A stretch of DNA of 64,000 bases from contig JAITTY010000008.1 of NCBI GenBank assembly GCA_031286695.1, positions 28,012 through 92,011 of the forward strand. The letters run 5' to 3'. The notes under the pieces were generated by a model that searched no databases, was not told the origin of the DNA, and saw nothing but the letters and a program-made list of their open reading frames with translations. The position numbers and the translations under genes were made by a program. Positions 35,248 to 44,118 of this stretch are shown here, one piece after another. The DNA comes from Sphingobacterium sp. (GTDB taxonomy: Bacteria; Bacteroidota; Bacteroidia; Sphingobacteriales; Sphingobacteriaceae). How positions within the stretch are numbered: position 1 is the first letter of the stretch; each line of letters begins with the position of its first letter.

Positions 35248-36174
35248 TTAACGCAGTACAACAGTAGATCGTCCCATGATTGCATTATCTTCATATAATA
35301 ATACGGTATAGGCACCTTTGGAAAATCCGTCCTCTGCAGCCCAGTATACGATATAATCTTCACCTTTGTTGGTAAATAAGATGTTGTGCTTAAAAGTATA
35401 TTGCAGTTTTTCGCCATGCACATAGAAGATATTATCTCCCTGTACAACCAAATTTCCTTGGGGATCGATAATTCGGACAAATATATCACGTTCACCATTT
35501 TTGGCTAAGGGATTATCCGCAATAGTAAAATTGATTTTTAACTTATCGATTTTCTTGGCACGCTCTTCAACAAATTCCTTTCCATTCTTCTTAACTTCAA
35601 GCCCATTGATACTAATACTTGAAACTTTTAGTGCCGAAGCAGTTGCCACTTTCTCTTTCAGCTCTGAATTTGAGGTAACCAAAGAAGTGATTTGTTTTTC
35701 CTTTTCAACGACTGATTCGTTTAAATTGGAGTTTTGTTTTGATAAGATTTGATTTTCCTGAATGAGACGTTGCACATTGACACGATAAGTATCTACCTGC
35801 TTTTTGAGCTGGTTGATTTTATGTTGCGCTTCATCAATATCTTTTGGCGTAATACTCTTATTTTCAAGCTTTTTACGAAGTTCCGCAATCTCTGCTCTTG
35901 AATCGTCTTTCTGTACGGTCATCTCTGGTGTCAACTGAACATTTTCTACATCAATCTTATCCAATTCAGCTTCTATGCGATCAATCTGTACCTGAAGATT
36001 TTCCTTTTCTACTGTAAGCGTATAGACCTTTTCACCGTTGGTCTTAAACTTGACATAAAAATATATGTTCGTTGCAAGTAATGCGGCTATAGCAATAATA
36101 AAGAAGTAGATCTTTGAGGAATCTTTCTTCTTTTCTTCTTCTTGCTTACTTGAAACAACTTCTGAATTCATCAT
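35248..36174 (-). CDS. membrane-anchored coiled-coil protein of unknown function
   Basis: This encodes 308 residues from ATG at 36174, or 307 from 36171. A charged N-terminus precedes a single membrane helix (about residues 24-43, IYFFIIAIAALLATNIYFYV). Residues 50-185 form a long coiled coil rich in Glu, Lys and Gln. A beta-rich C-terminal domain of about 110 residues follows (about 195-308). No enzyme motif is visible. A perfect 16-base palindrome sits 18 bases before the start codon. Bacteroidota relatives exist by general recollection, but none has a known role. Confidence 0.68.
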   Translation of the reverse strand: MMNSEVVSSKQEEEKKKDSSKIYFFIIAIAALLATNIYFYVKFKTNGEKVYTLTVEKENLQVQIDRIEAELDKIDVENVQLTPEMTVQKDDSRAEIAELRKKLENKSITPKDIDEAQHKINQLKKQVDTYRVNVQRLIQENQILSKQNSNLNESVVEKEKQITSLVTSNSELKEKVATASALKVSSISINGLEVKKNGKEFVEERAKKIDKLKINFTIADNPLAKNGERDIFVRIIDPQGNLVVQGDNIFYVHGEKLQYTFKHNILFTNKGEDYIVYWAAEDGFSKGAYTVLLYEDNAIMGRSTVVLR

Positions 36175-36191
36175 AATATACTGTCATCATA

Positions 36192-36207
36192 GGTATAAAT
36201 TTATACC
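36192..36207. promoter_or_regulatory. 16-base perfect palindrome, possible operator
   Basis: GGTATAAATTTATACC is self-complementary and ends 18 bases upstream of the coiled-coil gene's ATG. It could bind a dimeric regulator or form an RNA hairpin in the leader. No partner protein is evident. Confidence 0.4.
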
Positions 36208-36262
36208 AATAAATGTTTAAACAAAAATTATTCCAGTTTTATTTTTTATTTCCTATTATAGA

Positions 36263-37414
36263 TTATTCAAAATAATTCAAGGTCTCAAATCCGCCTCGTT
36301 TCAAGTATTCTTCCTTTCTCATCAAATGAAGATCAGATTGTACCATATCTGTTACTAACATTTGGAGATCATATTTTGGTGTCCATCCGAGTTTTGTGTT
36401 GGCTTTGGTCGGATCACCAATTAATAGATCAACTTCCGTAGGTCTATAGTAAGCGGGATCAACTTTGACAACAGTCTGACCAAACTTAATCAAGGACTTA
36501 TCAATATTTAACTCTGATAGGCGCTCCTCGTCAATATCAATGATTACACCCTTTTCTTGTTCACCTTTTCCACTGAATTCAATTTCAATGCCCAATTCGG
36601 CAAAGGCCATGCGAACAAAGTCCCTAACGGTTGTGGTCACCCCGGTAGCGATCACGAAATCTTCAGGAGTGTCTTGCTGCAGAATCAGCCACATTGCTTC
36701 CACGTAATCTTTGGCATGCCCCCAGTCACGTTGTGCAGACAGATTACCAAGGTATAATCTATCTTGCAGTCCGAGTGCGATCTTTGCTACTGCTCGGGTA
36801 ATTTTACGTGTCACAAAAGTCTCTCCCCGTACAGGGCTCTCATGATTAAATAAAATACCGTTACAGGCATACATCTTATACGCCTCGCGGTAATTTACCG
36901 TAATCCAATAACCGTACATTTTTGCCACAGCATAGGGGCTTCTTGGATAAAATGGCGTCGTTTCACTCTGTGGGACCGCTTGCACCAATCCATACAGTTC
37001 GGAAGTCGAAGCTTGATAAATGCGGGTTTTTTCAATCATTCCCAATAACCTAACAGCCTCTAAAATCCGTAATGTACCGATACCGTCTGCATTTGCAGTA
37101 TATTCGGGTGTATCAAAGCTAACTTTTACATGGGATTGCGCTGCAAGATTATAAATCTCATCAGGCTGTGTTTCTTGTATAATGCGAATCAAGTTGGTTG
37201 AATCCGTCAAATCACCGAAATGCAAGGTAAAATTTCTATTGTCAAGATGAGGATCTTGATAAAGATGGTCAATACGATCTGTATTAAATAAAGAGCTCCG
37301 GCGTTTTAGACCGTGTACTTTGTAACCTTTCTTCAATAGGAATTCTGCTAGATAGGCACCATCTTGTCCTGTAATGCCTGTGATTAAAGCAGTTTTCATG
37401 TTTTGTTCAGCCAT
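36263..37414 (-). CDS. gmd: GDP-mannose 4,6-dehydratase
   Basis: This encodes about 383 residues from ATG at 37414; ATG at 37399 or the longer frame to 37435 are possible. The NADP-binding start is [18 protein letters not shown]. The catalytic triad is visible as Thr/Ser and Glu in [10 protein letters not shown] and Tyr-x3-Lys in [15 protein letters not shown]. It turns GDP-mannose into GDP-4-keto-6-deoxymannose, the precursor of GDP-fucose and GDP-rhamnose for surface polysaccharide. The usual partner fcl (GDP-fucose synthase) is not in this window, so the pathway must be completed elsewhere. Confidence 0.95.
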   Translation of the reverse strand: MAEQNMKTALITGITGQDGAYLAEFLLKKGYKVHGLKRRSSLFNTDRIDHLYQDPHLDNRNFTLHFGDLTDSTNLIRIIQETQPDEIYNLAAQSHVKVSFDTPEYTANADGIGTLRILEAVRLLGMIEKTRIYQASTSELYGLVQAVPQSETTPFYPRSPYAVAKMYGYWITVNYREAYKMYACNGILFNHESPVRGETFVTRKITRAVAKIALGLQDRLYLGNLSAQRDWGHAKDYVEAMWLILQQDTPEDFVIATGVTTTVRDFVRMAFAELGIEIEFSGKGEQEKGVIIDIDEERLSELNIDKSLIKFGQTVVKVDPAYYRPTEVDLLIGDPTKANTKLGWTPKYDLQMLVTDMVQSDLHLMRKEEYLKRGGFETLNYFE

Positions 37415-37605
37415 GTTTCTCTCTAGATTAAGCAATACCTGACGAAATCGCTAGGTACTTATCCCATTTCATTCTTCCAATTAATTTATCCGCTTACACG
37501 TTTACTCAAGTATAATTTTCTTCTCATTGCTTGCATAAACTCTCCAGTTTATAGCGCAAAATTAATCATCATGAATTGGGAGTGTAAAAGTATTAAATTT
37601 TAAAC

Positions 37606-37636
37606 AAAAAAAGCTATAGGAATTCCTATAGCTTTC
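37606..37636 (-). terminator. terminator of the lipocalin-like gene
   Basis: A perfect 26-base palindrome, AAAGCTATAGGAA plus TTCCTATAGCTTT (37610-37635), lies 28 bases after the stop. On the minus strand it is followed by a T run. Confidence 0.85.
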
Positions 37637-37662
37637 TGTTATTCTTCTTTTATTGCTTACGT

Positions 37663-38217
37663 TTAGTTCGAACGCGTAAAATTAAAGACTAAATAAGCTT
37701 CTCCATTAGCAACTGTCAATGGCATACGCATAACCAATTTATTCCCATCCGAATAAGATAAATCCAAGCGATAACCCGTTGTTACGTTCTTCGCTTTATC
37801 ACCTGCGTAAATCTTTTTAAATTGGAACTGAGGTTCTCCTAAACCTTTTCCAGGATTATAGATAGACCAAAAGATCTCACGTGATGCGCCCGGTGCACAT
37901 AAAGTCCCCTGAGCATTAAATGTAATTGATCCTTTCCCATTTCCAATAAAATTCCATGTACTACCGACAAAACATTCAGCAGGAGCTTCCTCAAATACAC
38001 TTTTAATCGTGAATGAAGAAGGTAAATTTTCTCTATCGATTGTATTCAGTGTCCACGTTCCTTTTACAGCGGATTTCCAATCCGAAGCGCTAGGACCTGA
38101 AGCTGCACTCGTATTGGAAGAAGGATTTCCAGTTGATGTACCTTGCTTTTGTGCTCCACAAGAAAATAAGGTCACCGTAGCAAAAACAGTTGCTAATGAT
38201 AAAACGAATCGATTCAT
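37663..38217 (-). CDS. lipocalin-like lipoprotein
   Basis: This encodes about 184 residues from ATG at 38217; the frame extends 26 codons upstream without a signal-like sequence. The lipoprotein signal MNRFVLSLATVFATVTLFSC places Cys at residue 20. A Ser/Thr/Gly-rich linker follows. The rest (residues 45-184) is a beta-rich domain starting WKSAVKGTWTLNTIDRENLP, as in lipocalin-like Bacteroidota proteins. The ligand is unknown. It is monocistronic and divergent from the small membrane protein gene at 38272. Confidence 0.75.
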   Translation of the reverse strand: MNRFVLSLATVFATVTLFSCGAQKQGTSTGNPSSNTSAASGPSASDWKSAVKGTWTLNTIDRENLPSSFTIKSVFEEAPAECFVGSTWNFIGNGKGSITFNAQGTLCAPGASREIFWSIYNPGKGLGEPQFQFKKIYAGDKAKNVTTGYRLDLSYSDGNKLVMRMPLTVANGEAYLVFNFTRSN

Positions 38218-38271
38218 ATGTATATATTTTAATTTCAAATTGTATTTTTGGAGTAAATTAATCCACAAATC

Positions 38272-38604
38272 ATGAAGATTACAGCCAAAAATCATACCAT
38301 AAGCAAAATAATCGCAAAAACGCTGTTAAGGTTATTTATCATTTTATTGGCCTTCGCTTCTTATCCGCTTTTTTTAGGACAGGAAGCTAAAGGCAAATTG
38401 AACCAAATCAGCCTTGCCTTTACCAATAAGATTGCACTTGTAGCTCCTATTCTGCTGTTTTGCTTTATCATTGGATTAATGATCGCTGTGCTCAAGCACA
38501 AATATAACAGAATTGACCTAAATTGGCTATTTTCTCTTGCGACTATCTTTGGTATTTTATATTTGATATTATTGTATTCAAGAATTTACCCAACGATAGC
38601 CTAA
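38272..38604 (+). CDS. three-helix membrane protein of unknown function
   Basis: This encodes 110 residues. Three membrane helices lie near residues 18-36, 52-73 and 86-104, with a basic N-terminus. No motif was recognised. It may be co-transcribed with the flippase-like gene starting 88 bases downstream. Confidence 0.6.
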   Translation: MKITAKNHTISKIIAKTLLRLFIILLAFASYPLFLGQEAKGKLNQISLAFTNKIALVAPILLFCFIIGLMIAVLKHKYNRIDLNWLFSLATIFGILYLILLYSRIYPTIA

Positions 38605-38691
38605 GCGCAATTGCACAATTCGACAAAGTTTCTAACTTTGGATTCTCCAAATCGCTAATTACAGCCACACAAGATTGGACGTATAATTTCT

Positions 38692-39606
38692 ATGGATAAA
38701 AAAAAGGGGCTCAAAATAGCCAAAAATATAGCAAAGATTATTGTTACAGTGGGGGCCTTATATTGGGTATTCAGCAGGGTATCTTTAAAAGATCTGAAAG
38801 AAGCTGTCATCAATTCCAATCCACTCTATCTTTTCCTTGCTTTAGTGGCCTACAGCATCTCCATTCTTATCTCCTCTTCGCGTTTATTAACGTTTTTAAA
38901 GGCCATCGGATTAGATGTTACCGAAAAATACAATTTAAAATTGTACCAACTTGGCTTATTTTATAACCTCATTCTACCGGGTGGTGTCGGCGGAGATGGT
39001 TATAAGATATTCTTCCTCCGAAAACGGTTCAATATTAAAGGGAGAAAATTATTTACGGCTCTATTTTTAGATAGATTGAGTGGACTCTGGGCACTATGCT
39101 TGATTATAGGGGCACTAATTACTTATATGCCACAACTGGGGATTCCAAACTATCTGACCATTATTCTATTTATCGTTGGGAGTATCCTCTACTATTTTAT
39201 CGTTACCAAATTCTTCGGAGAATACAAGGCTACATTTCTAAAAGCCCACTTAAAAGCCATCGGAGTACAGTCTATGCAAGTCATCGCCGCAATACTAATA
39301 CTCTATGCACTGGGATTTAGCGGTAAATTTTCTCCTTATCTCTTTTTATTCCTTGCTTCTTCGCTGGTTTCGATTATTCCTTTTTCCGTTGGGGGGTTGG
39401 GGATGCGTGAGCTTGTGATTCTATGGGGTGCCGGGATATTTCAAGTGGACTCACACAATGCAGTTTTAATCACGTTATTATTCTATATTATTTCTGCACT
39501 CGTGGCTCTTTCAGGAATTTATTTTATATTTCATCCGAAAGCAATTGGAGAAGACAAATTACCTTCTGTAGAAGAAGTCGAACAAAGTCAAAAACTAGAA
39601 GAATAA
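38692..39606 (+). CDS. LPG synthase transmembrane-domain (flippase-like) protein
   Basis: This encodes 304 residues with about eight membrane helices. The signature of the LPG_synthase_TM/UPF0104 family is present (LGLFYNLILPGGVGGDGYK at about 83-101, and SIIPFSVGGLGMRELVILW at about 227-245). The family includes the membrane half of MprF, which moves lipids across the membrane; stand-alone members are probable lipid or lipid-linked sugar transporters. An SDR gene follows 3 bases after its stop. A second family member lies at 45233-46228. Confidence 0.85.
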   Translation: MDKKKGLKIAKNIAKIIVTVGALYWVFSRVSLKDLKEAVINSNPLYLFLALVAYSISILISSSRLLTFLKAIGLDVTEKYNLKLYQLGLFYNLILPGGVGGDGYKIFFLRKRFNIKGRKLFTALFLDRLSGLWALCLIIGALITYMPQLGIPNYLTIILFIVGSILYYFIVTKFFGEYKATFLKAHLKAIGVQSMQVIAAILILYALGFSGKFSPYLFLFLASSLVSIIPFSVGGLGMRELVILWGAGIFQVDSHNAVLITLLFYIISALVALSGIYFIFHPKAIGEDKLPSVEEVEQSQKLEE

Positions 39607-39608
39607 AC

Positions 39609-40316
39609 ATGGCAAATATTATTATTACAGGGGCAAGCAGTGGTGTTGGATTTGAAGCAGTATTGGATTTGACCTCTAAAAAGGACAACAAAGTAATTGC
39701 ATTGGCTAGATCAGCGGACAAACTGAGAAAACTCCATGAAATTGCCAGCCAGCTCAATTATGATGGCGGCACGTTATATCCTGCCCAATTTGATATTGTC
39801 TACGATGACTACGCCACACTGGTTCCGTTCATTCAATCAAAATTTGATAAGGTCGATATTTTGATCAACAATGCAGGAGCACTCATCAATAAACCTTTTA
39901 TGGAAACTGATGGAAAAGATTTTGCCGAAATGCTACAGACCAACGTAATGGGGCATGTCAATATGATACAACATGTTGTCCCAATGATGCAAGAGGGTTC
40001 ACATATAGTCAATATTAGTAGCATGGGTGGATTCCAGGGCTCCATGAAATTCCCCGGACTTGCGGCCTATTCAACCAGTAAAGGAGCATTAGCGATCCTG
40101 ACAGAATGTTTAGCCGAAGAGTTTAAAGAAAAGGGAATCAAAGTCAACTGTCTGGCTTTGGGATCTTCCCAGACTGAAATGTTTGAAGCTGCATTCCCTG
40201 GTGTCGAAGCGGGTACATTAGCCTTTGAAATGGGACGTTATATTGCTGATTTTGCTCAAAACGGACAGCACTATTTCAATGGTAAAATACTTCCAGTGGC
40301 CAATACAACGCCCTAA
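39609..40316 (+). CDS. short-chain dehydrogenase/reductase (SDR)
   Basis: This encodes 235 residues from ATG at 39609, 3 bases after the stop of the flippase-like gene; a longer open frame upstream lies inside that gene and is not the start. The NAD(P)-binding motif is IIITGASSGVGFE, the NNAG motif is ILINNAGALINK, the catalytic Ser is in HIVNISSMGGFQG, and Tyr-x3-Lys is in AYSTSKGALAIL. Its substrate is unknown. Tight coupling to the membrane protein suggests lipid or sugar modification, which is inference. Confidence 0.9.
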   Translation: MANIIITGASSGVGFEAVLDLTSKKDNKVIALARSADKLRKLHEIASQLNYDGGTLYPAQFDIVYDDYATLVPFIQSKFDKVDILINNAGALINKPFMETDGKDFAEMLQTNVMGHVNMIQHVVPMMQEGSHIVNISSMGGFQGSMKFPGLAAYSTSKGALAILTECLAEEFKEKGIKVNCLALGSSQTEMFEAAFPGVEAGTLAFEMGRYIADFAQNGQHYFNGKILPVANTTP

Positions 40317-40358
40317 TTGAAACAGCACGCTTCAAAGAGATCCCTTTTTCGAATACAA

Positions 40359-40400
40359 TCAGGGCCATTTAATATCCTATTAAATGGCCCTGAGCTTTTT
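40359..40400 (+). terminator. terminator of the flippase-SDR operon
   Basis: TCAGGGCCATTTAAT (40359-40373) pairs perfectly with ATTAAATGGCCCTGA (40379-40393), followed by GCTTTTT. Confidence 0.92.
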
Positions 40401-40455
40401 AACTCTATTTGATCCGCAAAGAAATCTTAAAATTCTCGGCCTTTAGTTCATTCAA

Positions 40456-41829
40456 TCAATTTGTCTTCAGCTTAAGCCATTTCGTAAGGTCATCCATCAA
40501 TTGTTCATTAAAGCTTTCTGAGTTCTCAAAATATTCTTCAATTTTTCCAGTTTGCGCATTTTGAAAAAGGTGATTCAGATTGGGATAATCCTTAATTGTG
40601 ACATCGGTGGTGTTTAAGTGCAAACGCTGGAGACAATAGATATTTTCATTGGCAGGAACTTGAACATCCTTTCCTCCAAAAGAAGCAAAAATCGGCACTT
40701 TAACCTGCTTCAGATAATAAGCCGGATCGATGCGGAGAAACGTCCTAAACCAAGGGCTCATCATTGGACTAAGTTTAATCTTCATATCAGGAGTCAGCGG
40801 ATTCCCGTTATTTTGATGAATAAGTTCCTCTTCCAGCGATGCGGCCAATACTTTTGGTGGCTCATCTTCCAATAGAATATTATACAATTTTCGATTATTT
40901 ACTTTATTTATATCCAAAGCCTTTTCAGATAAACCTCCGACTTTTCCCAGTGCGTAACTTTGTAAAATCAGCAGAGAATCACCTTTAATCACGGGTCCGG
41001 ATAGAAGCGCTATATATTTTACTTTATTACTTTCTGATGCCACTATTTCAGCAATTAAAGCACCCTCACTATGACCGATTATCCCTATTTTCTCTCCATT
41101 AATATTCGTTTTCTTACTTAAAAAATCGACTGCGGCATTAGCGTCAGAGGCAAAGTCAATCGTTGTTGCTAAATTAACTTCTCCTTTAGAGCCGCCTACC
41201 CCCCGATCATCATAGCGCAATACGGCAAAGCCATTTTTGGTAAGATGATCTGCAAGTACCTTAAAAGGCCTGTGCCCGAACACCTCCGAATCCCTATTTT
41301 GCTGCCCACTGCCATTGACTAATACCACCGCAGGAAATGGCCCTCCGCTTTTAGGATAAGTCAGGGATCCTCTAAGTAGCGCATTGCCCGCGCTATTTTT
41401 GAACTGCACTTCCTCTTCCGTATAGCTATACGGAGGAAATACATCCTGTTTACGAGAAAGCCCGCTCTGTTCGTTCTCGCTTCGTACCAAAATCATAGCA
41501 GATTCAAAAGGCCCTTGTTTCATCACCCCTTTCATCACATCTTTATCCCGATCCAAAAAGCCTGCGTAAACAAGACCTATATTTTTAACGTCCATCCAAA
41601 TGGAATCCTGCTCGATGCGTATTTGATTTATTGTAAATTTCTGTGCGGTTTGCATCGGACTCTCAAAGGTTCCATTCCACTTTCCTGCATTATCTTTTTG
41701 AATATTGAACACCAGCAAGAGCTTCTGCCCGGAAACCTCAACCTCCCCCTTCCATGAACCATCAAATGTCTGTGCATGGCAACATGAAAAATGGAAACAA
41801 ATGATAAATAGGTATAAAATTCTTCTCAT
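40456..41829 (-). CDS. secreted alpha/beta hydrolase
   Basis: This encodes 457 residues. A signal peptide with a possible lipobox lies at residues 1-20 (FHFSCCHAQ). Residues 22-120 form a beta-rich N-terminal domain, and residues 150-457 form the hydrolase. The oxyanion region is VVLVNGSGQQNRD, the nucleophile is in IGIIGHSEGALIAE, the acid in FASFGGKDVQVPA and the His in YPNLNHLFQNAQ. The build matches exported acyl-peptidase/esterase-like hydrolases of Bacteroidota. The substrate is unknown. It lies 12 bases downstream of the Yip1-like membrane gene and could belong to that operon. Confidence 0.85.
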   Translation of the reverse strand: MRRILYLFIICFHFSCCHAQTFDGSWKGEVEVSGQKLLLVFNIQKDNAGKWNGTFESPMQTAQKFTINQIRIEQDSIWMDVKNIGLVYAGFLDRDKDVMKGVMKQGPFESAMILVRSENEQSGLSRKQDVFPPYSYTEEEVQFKNSAGNALLRGSLTYPKSGGPFPAVVLVNGSGQQNRDSEVFGHRPFKVLADHLTKNGFAVLRYDDRGVGGSKGEVNLATTIDFASDANAAVDFLSKKTNINGEKIGIIGHSEGALIAEIVASESNKVKYIALLSGPVIKGDSLLILQSYALGKVGGLSEKALDINKVNNRKLYNILLEDEPPKVLAASLEEELIHQNNGNPLTPDMKIKLSPMMSPWFRTFLRIDPAYYLKQVKVPIFASFGGKDVQVPANENIYCLQRLHLNTTDVTIKDYPNLNHLFQNAQTGKIEEYFENSESFNEQLMDDLTKWLKLKTN

Positions 41830-41841
41830 TGTCGTTTTTTA

Positions 41842-42426
41842 CTAGAAATTAAACTGTATACATAGATCCAGTATAAAATATAATGCCACAAATAGTATAC
41901 TGATCCCAATCTTCTTATTATTAACTGCGACATTCATGCCCTTGACCAATAGATAGAATTGATAAAACAGTAATAATAAACTGATGATTCCAAACATACC
42001 AAACAAGAACATCTCCGTTTTATCAACCCCAGCCAATGCATGATCGCCGCTTTGCACTGCCTTTAAGATTTGATCCGTGAATTTGTCCTGGTTTAGCAGT
42101 TTCCCTAAAAATAACACAAGATAAAGCGGGAATGGCGTAATCAACACAACATTCATGACATCAATGACCCTGGTCTTTCTGTTTAATAACATCCCTATAC
42201 CGTATAGAAGTACAAAAGGAGCCAAAACCATATAGGCATGAACACGCAATACAGTCCATAGAGAAACCGTCATTTCTGGTTGATAGAAATGCATAAATCC
42301 ATTGAACTGCTGACCCGATAAATAAATAATATAGCTTGATAACAAGAATCCGAAAACACCCGCAAAGAATAATTTCCACTCCGTAAATTCGGCAAATGGA
42401 TTCTGAAAAATCTGTTTAACTTTCAT
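41842..42426 (-). CDS. polytopic membrane protein, Yip1-like
   Basis: This encodes 194 residues with about five membrane helices (near 19-37, 60-80, 92-110, 138-160 and 172-190). Its layout resembles small bacterial Yip1-domain proteins, but this is a weak resemblance. Its ATG overlaps the stop of the upstream gene by 4 bases (ATGA). It is the third gene of the DUF2089 operon. Confidence 0.55.
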   Translation of the reverse strand: MKVKQIFQNPFAEFTEWKLFFAGVFGFLLSSYIIYLSGQQFNGFMHFYQPEMTVSLWTVLRVHAYMVLAPFVLLYGIGMLLNRKTRVIDVMNVVLITPFPLYLVLFLGKLLNQDKFTDQILKAVQSGDHALAGVDKTEMFLFGMFGIISLLLLFYQFYLLVKGMNVAVNNKKIGISILFVALYFILDLCIQFNF

Positions 42427-42908
42427 TTTTTTAAGAATTGAGATAAGTTCAGCTGTTCGATCTCTACTGGATTTTGGGTTCCTATAAGCAATACTTTACC
42501 ATTTCCCAGTGTAAGTTGTAGACCTATGTTGCCCCGAGCTGAAAAAGCCCGCCCTCTCACCCCTCTCCGCAATCCCCATCCACCAAACTCACCAATCGGA
42601 TTATATTTTCGCACCTCAATAGATTGTATATCTGACCACTGCACGCTTTTTTGATAGAAGTTGAAAGGAAAAAAATAGACTTCAACCCCGTCTTCATGAA
42701 TCGTAGTCTTTAATCTCAACACAGCAAAGAGTCCCCACAATACTAAATTGATCCAGAAGCCCGGCGATTGAAATAATGGAACAAAATTCAACCGCAAGAG
42801 ATCATGCCAATGCACAGAAAAGCCAGCCACACTGACAGTTAAAAGGACCAGACAAAGCCACCAACTAAAAAAAGATTGGCTTTCGGTATAAAGTGTATTA
42901 TTTTTCAT
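42423..42908 (-). CDS. membrane protein with PH-like cytoplasmic domain
   Basis: This encodes 161 residues. Two membrane helices at about 17-35 and 50-65 are followed by a beta-rich domain (residues 70-161) that looks like a bacterial PH-type fold (VQWSDIQSIEVRKYNPIGEF, then LTLGNGKVLLIGTQ). It may belong to the DUF6141 family. It sits between the DUF2089 regulator and the Yip1-like gene, with a 4-base overlap to the latter. Its function is unknown. Confidence 0.6.
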   Translation of the reverse strand: MKNNTLYTESQSFFSWWLCLVLLTVSVAGFSVHWHDLLRLNFVPLFQSPGFWINLVLWGLFAVLRLKTTIHEDGVEVYFFPFNFYQKSVQWSDIQSIEVRKYNPIGEFGGWGLRRGVRGRAFSARGNIGLQLTLGNGKVLLIGTQNPVEIEQLNLSQFLKK

Positions 42909-42953
42909 CTTGATATAATTATTCGATTATCAATTATCCGATTCCGCAGGCGA

Positions 42954-43253
42954 CTAAATACTTCTGTTCCCAACAGTATTGTTTGTCTGAGCAAGGGATT
43001 TCAATTTGTGAATCAGATCGTCGAGGATATTACGGACCGTCGGATAGGATTTGCCCATCTGATTTGCCATTTCTTTTAAACTTCCTGAGTGCATCAAAAA
43101 ATTCAGGACAAATTCTTGTTCCTCTACGGTAAGTTGCATCAACAAGGGTAGTGAAAATTTACCGACAACTTCAGTCTCACAGGAGTCGCACACCAACTTA
43201 GAAACTTTTAACTTCGCTTCGCAACAGGGACAATCAATTGGTATTTTTTTCAT
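42954..43253 (-). CDS. DUF2089 family transcriptional regulator
   Basis: This encodes 99 residues. The N-terminal zinc ribbon is CPCCEAKLKVSKLVCDSCE (two CxxC pairs). The C-terminal helix-turn-helix is SLKEMANQMGKSYPTVRNIL. DUF2089 proteins are small predicted DNA-binding regulators often located before membrane-protein genes. It is the first gene of a three-gene minus-strand operon and divergent from the plsC-like gene. Inverted repeats lie on both sides of the shared intergenic region. Confidence 0.82.
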   Translation of the reverse strand: MKKIPIDCPCCEAKLKVSKLVCDSCETEVVGKFSLPLLMQLTVEEQEFVLNFLMHSGSLKEMANQMGKSYPTVRNILDDLIHKLKSLAQTNNTVGNRSI

Positions 43254-43343
43254 TAAATAATATCTATATCAATATTATTAAAGATAGTATTAATAATGTT
43301 AAAACAAAACACCATAAAATCAATATTTTTTAAAAACCATTGC

Positions 43344-43367
43344 TTAATGATATATTTGTATCATTAA
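43344..43367. promoter_or_regulatory. inverted repeat over the plsC-like -7 box, possible operator
   Basis: TTAATGATA (43344-43352) and TATCATTAA (43359-43367) are perfect inverted arms 6 bases apart. They enclose TATATTTG (43351-43358), an exact -7 consensus 19 bases before the ATG at 43377. A protein bound here would block the promoter. The DUF2089 regulator encoded next door is the obvious candidate. Confidence 0.5.
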
Positions 43368-43376
43368 ATAACATTT

Positions 43377-44111
43377 ATGAAGAAGTTTTTAGGCTATTTC
43401 CTATCTATAATATTTTGGTTTTGTTTTGGTTTATCCTTGATTATCTTTCACCCTATACAGTGGTTATGTTTAAAACTTGGTGGATATAATGCACACAAAA
43501 AAAGTGTAGATATGTTAAATGCTTGTCTGGTTGCCTGTTATTACACGCTATTTAATCGGGTAACATTTATCGACAATAAACATATTCCAACAGGACAGCC
43601 TATTGTGTTTGTTGCCAATCACCAAAGCACTTTTGATATTCCGCCAATGATCTATTTCTTACGCAGGTTTCATGGAAAGTTTATTTCTAAAATAGAACTT
43701 GCCAGTGGGATACCTAGCATCTCCTTTAACCTGAAACATGGTGGAGCCGCAAATATAGATCGCAATGACCCCAAACAATCTATTGCTGAGATCCTGAAAC
43801 TTGCCAACAATATGAAAACCAAAAACTGGTCGGCGTTTATTTTTCCGGAAGGGACGCGGTCAAAAACGGGGAAAATGAAGGCTTTCCATGTGGGTGGAAT
43901 TGCGACATTATTAAAGAAAAATCCAAACGCACTCGTTGTTCCTATCGCCATCACGGGATCGTATGAAATGGTACAATATGGCATGTATCCACTGACCCCT
44001 TTTCTTCATATGACCTGGGAAGTTTTAAATCCATTGGATACCGAAGGGAAAAGTATTGAGGAGATCGTAAAATTAGCGGAAGAGACGATAAAACTAAAGG
44101 TCGAAAAATAG
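43377..44111 (+). CDS. plsC: lysophospholipid (1-acylglycerol-3-phosphate) acyltransferase
   Basis: This encodes 244 residues. One N-terminal membrane helix covers about residues 5-28. The acyltransferase catalytic motif H-x4-D is in VANHQSTFDIPPM, and the glycerol-phosphate motif is IFPEGTRSKTGKMKAFH. The VPIAITGSYE block completes the family pattern. It adds the second acyl chain in phosphatidic acid synthesis; related enzymes acylate ornithine or other lipids, so the exact acceptor is not fixed. It is monocistronic, with a promoter and operator-like repeat directly upstream. Confidence 0.9.
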   Translation: MKKFLGYFLSIIFWFCFGLSLIIFHPIQWLCLKLGGYNAHKKSVDMLNACLVACYYTLFNRVTFIDNKHIPTGQPIVFVANHQSTFDIPPMIYFLRRFHGKFISKIELASGIPSISFNLKHGGAANIDRNDPKQSIAEILKLANNMKTKNWSAFIFPEGTRSKTGKMKAFHVGGIATLLKKNPNALVVPIAITGSYEMVQYGMYPLTPFLHMTWEVLNPLDTEGKSIEEIVKLAEETIKLKVEK

Positions 44112-44118
44112 CGACGAT

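Noticed and set aside
39423-39608. N-terminal extension of the SDR gene inside the flippase-like gene
   Set aside because: The ATG at 39609 starts directly at the NAD(P)-binding motif, 3 bases after the upstream stop codon.
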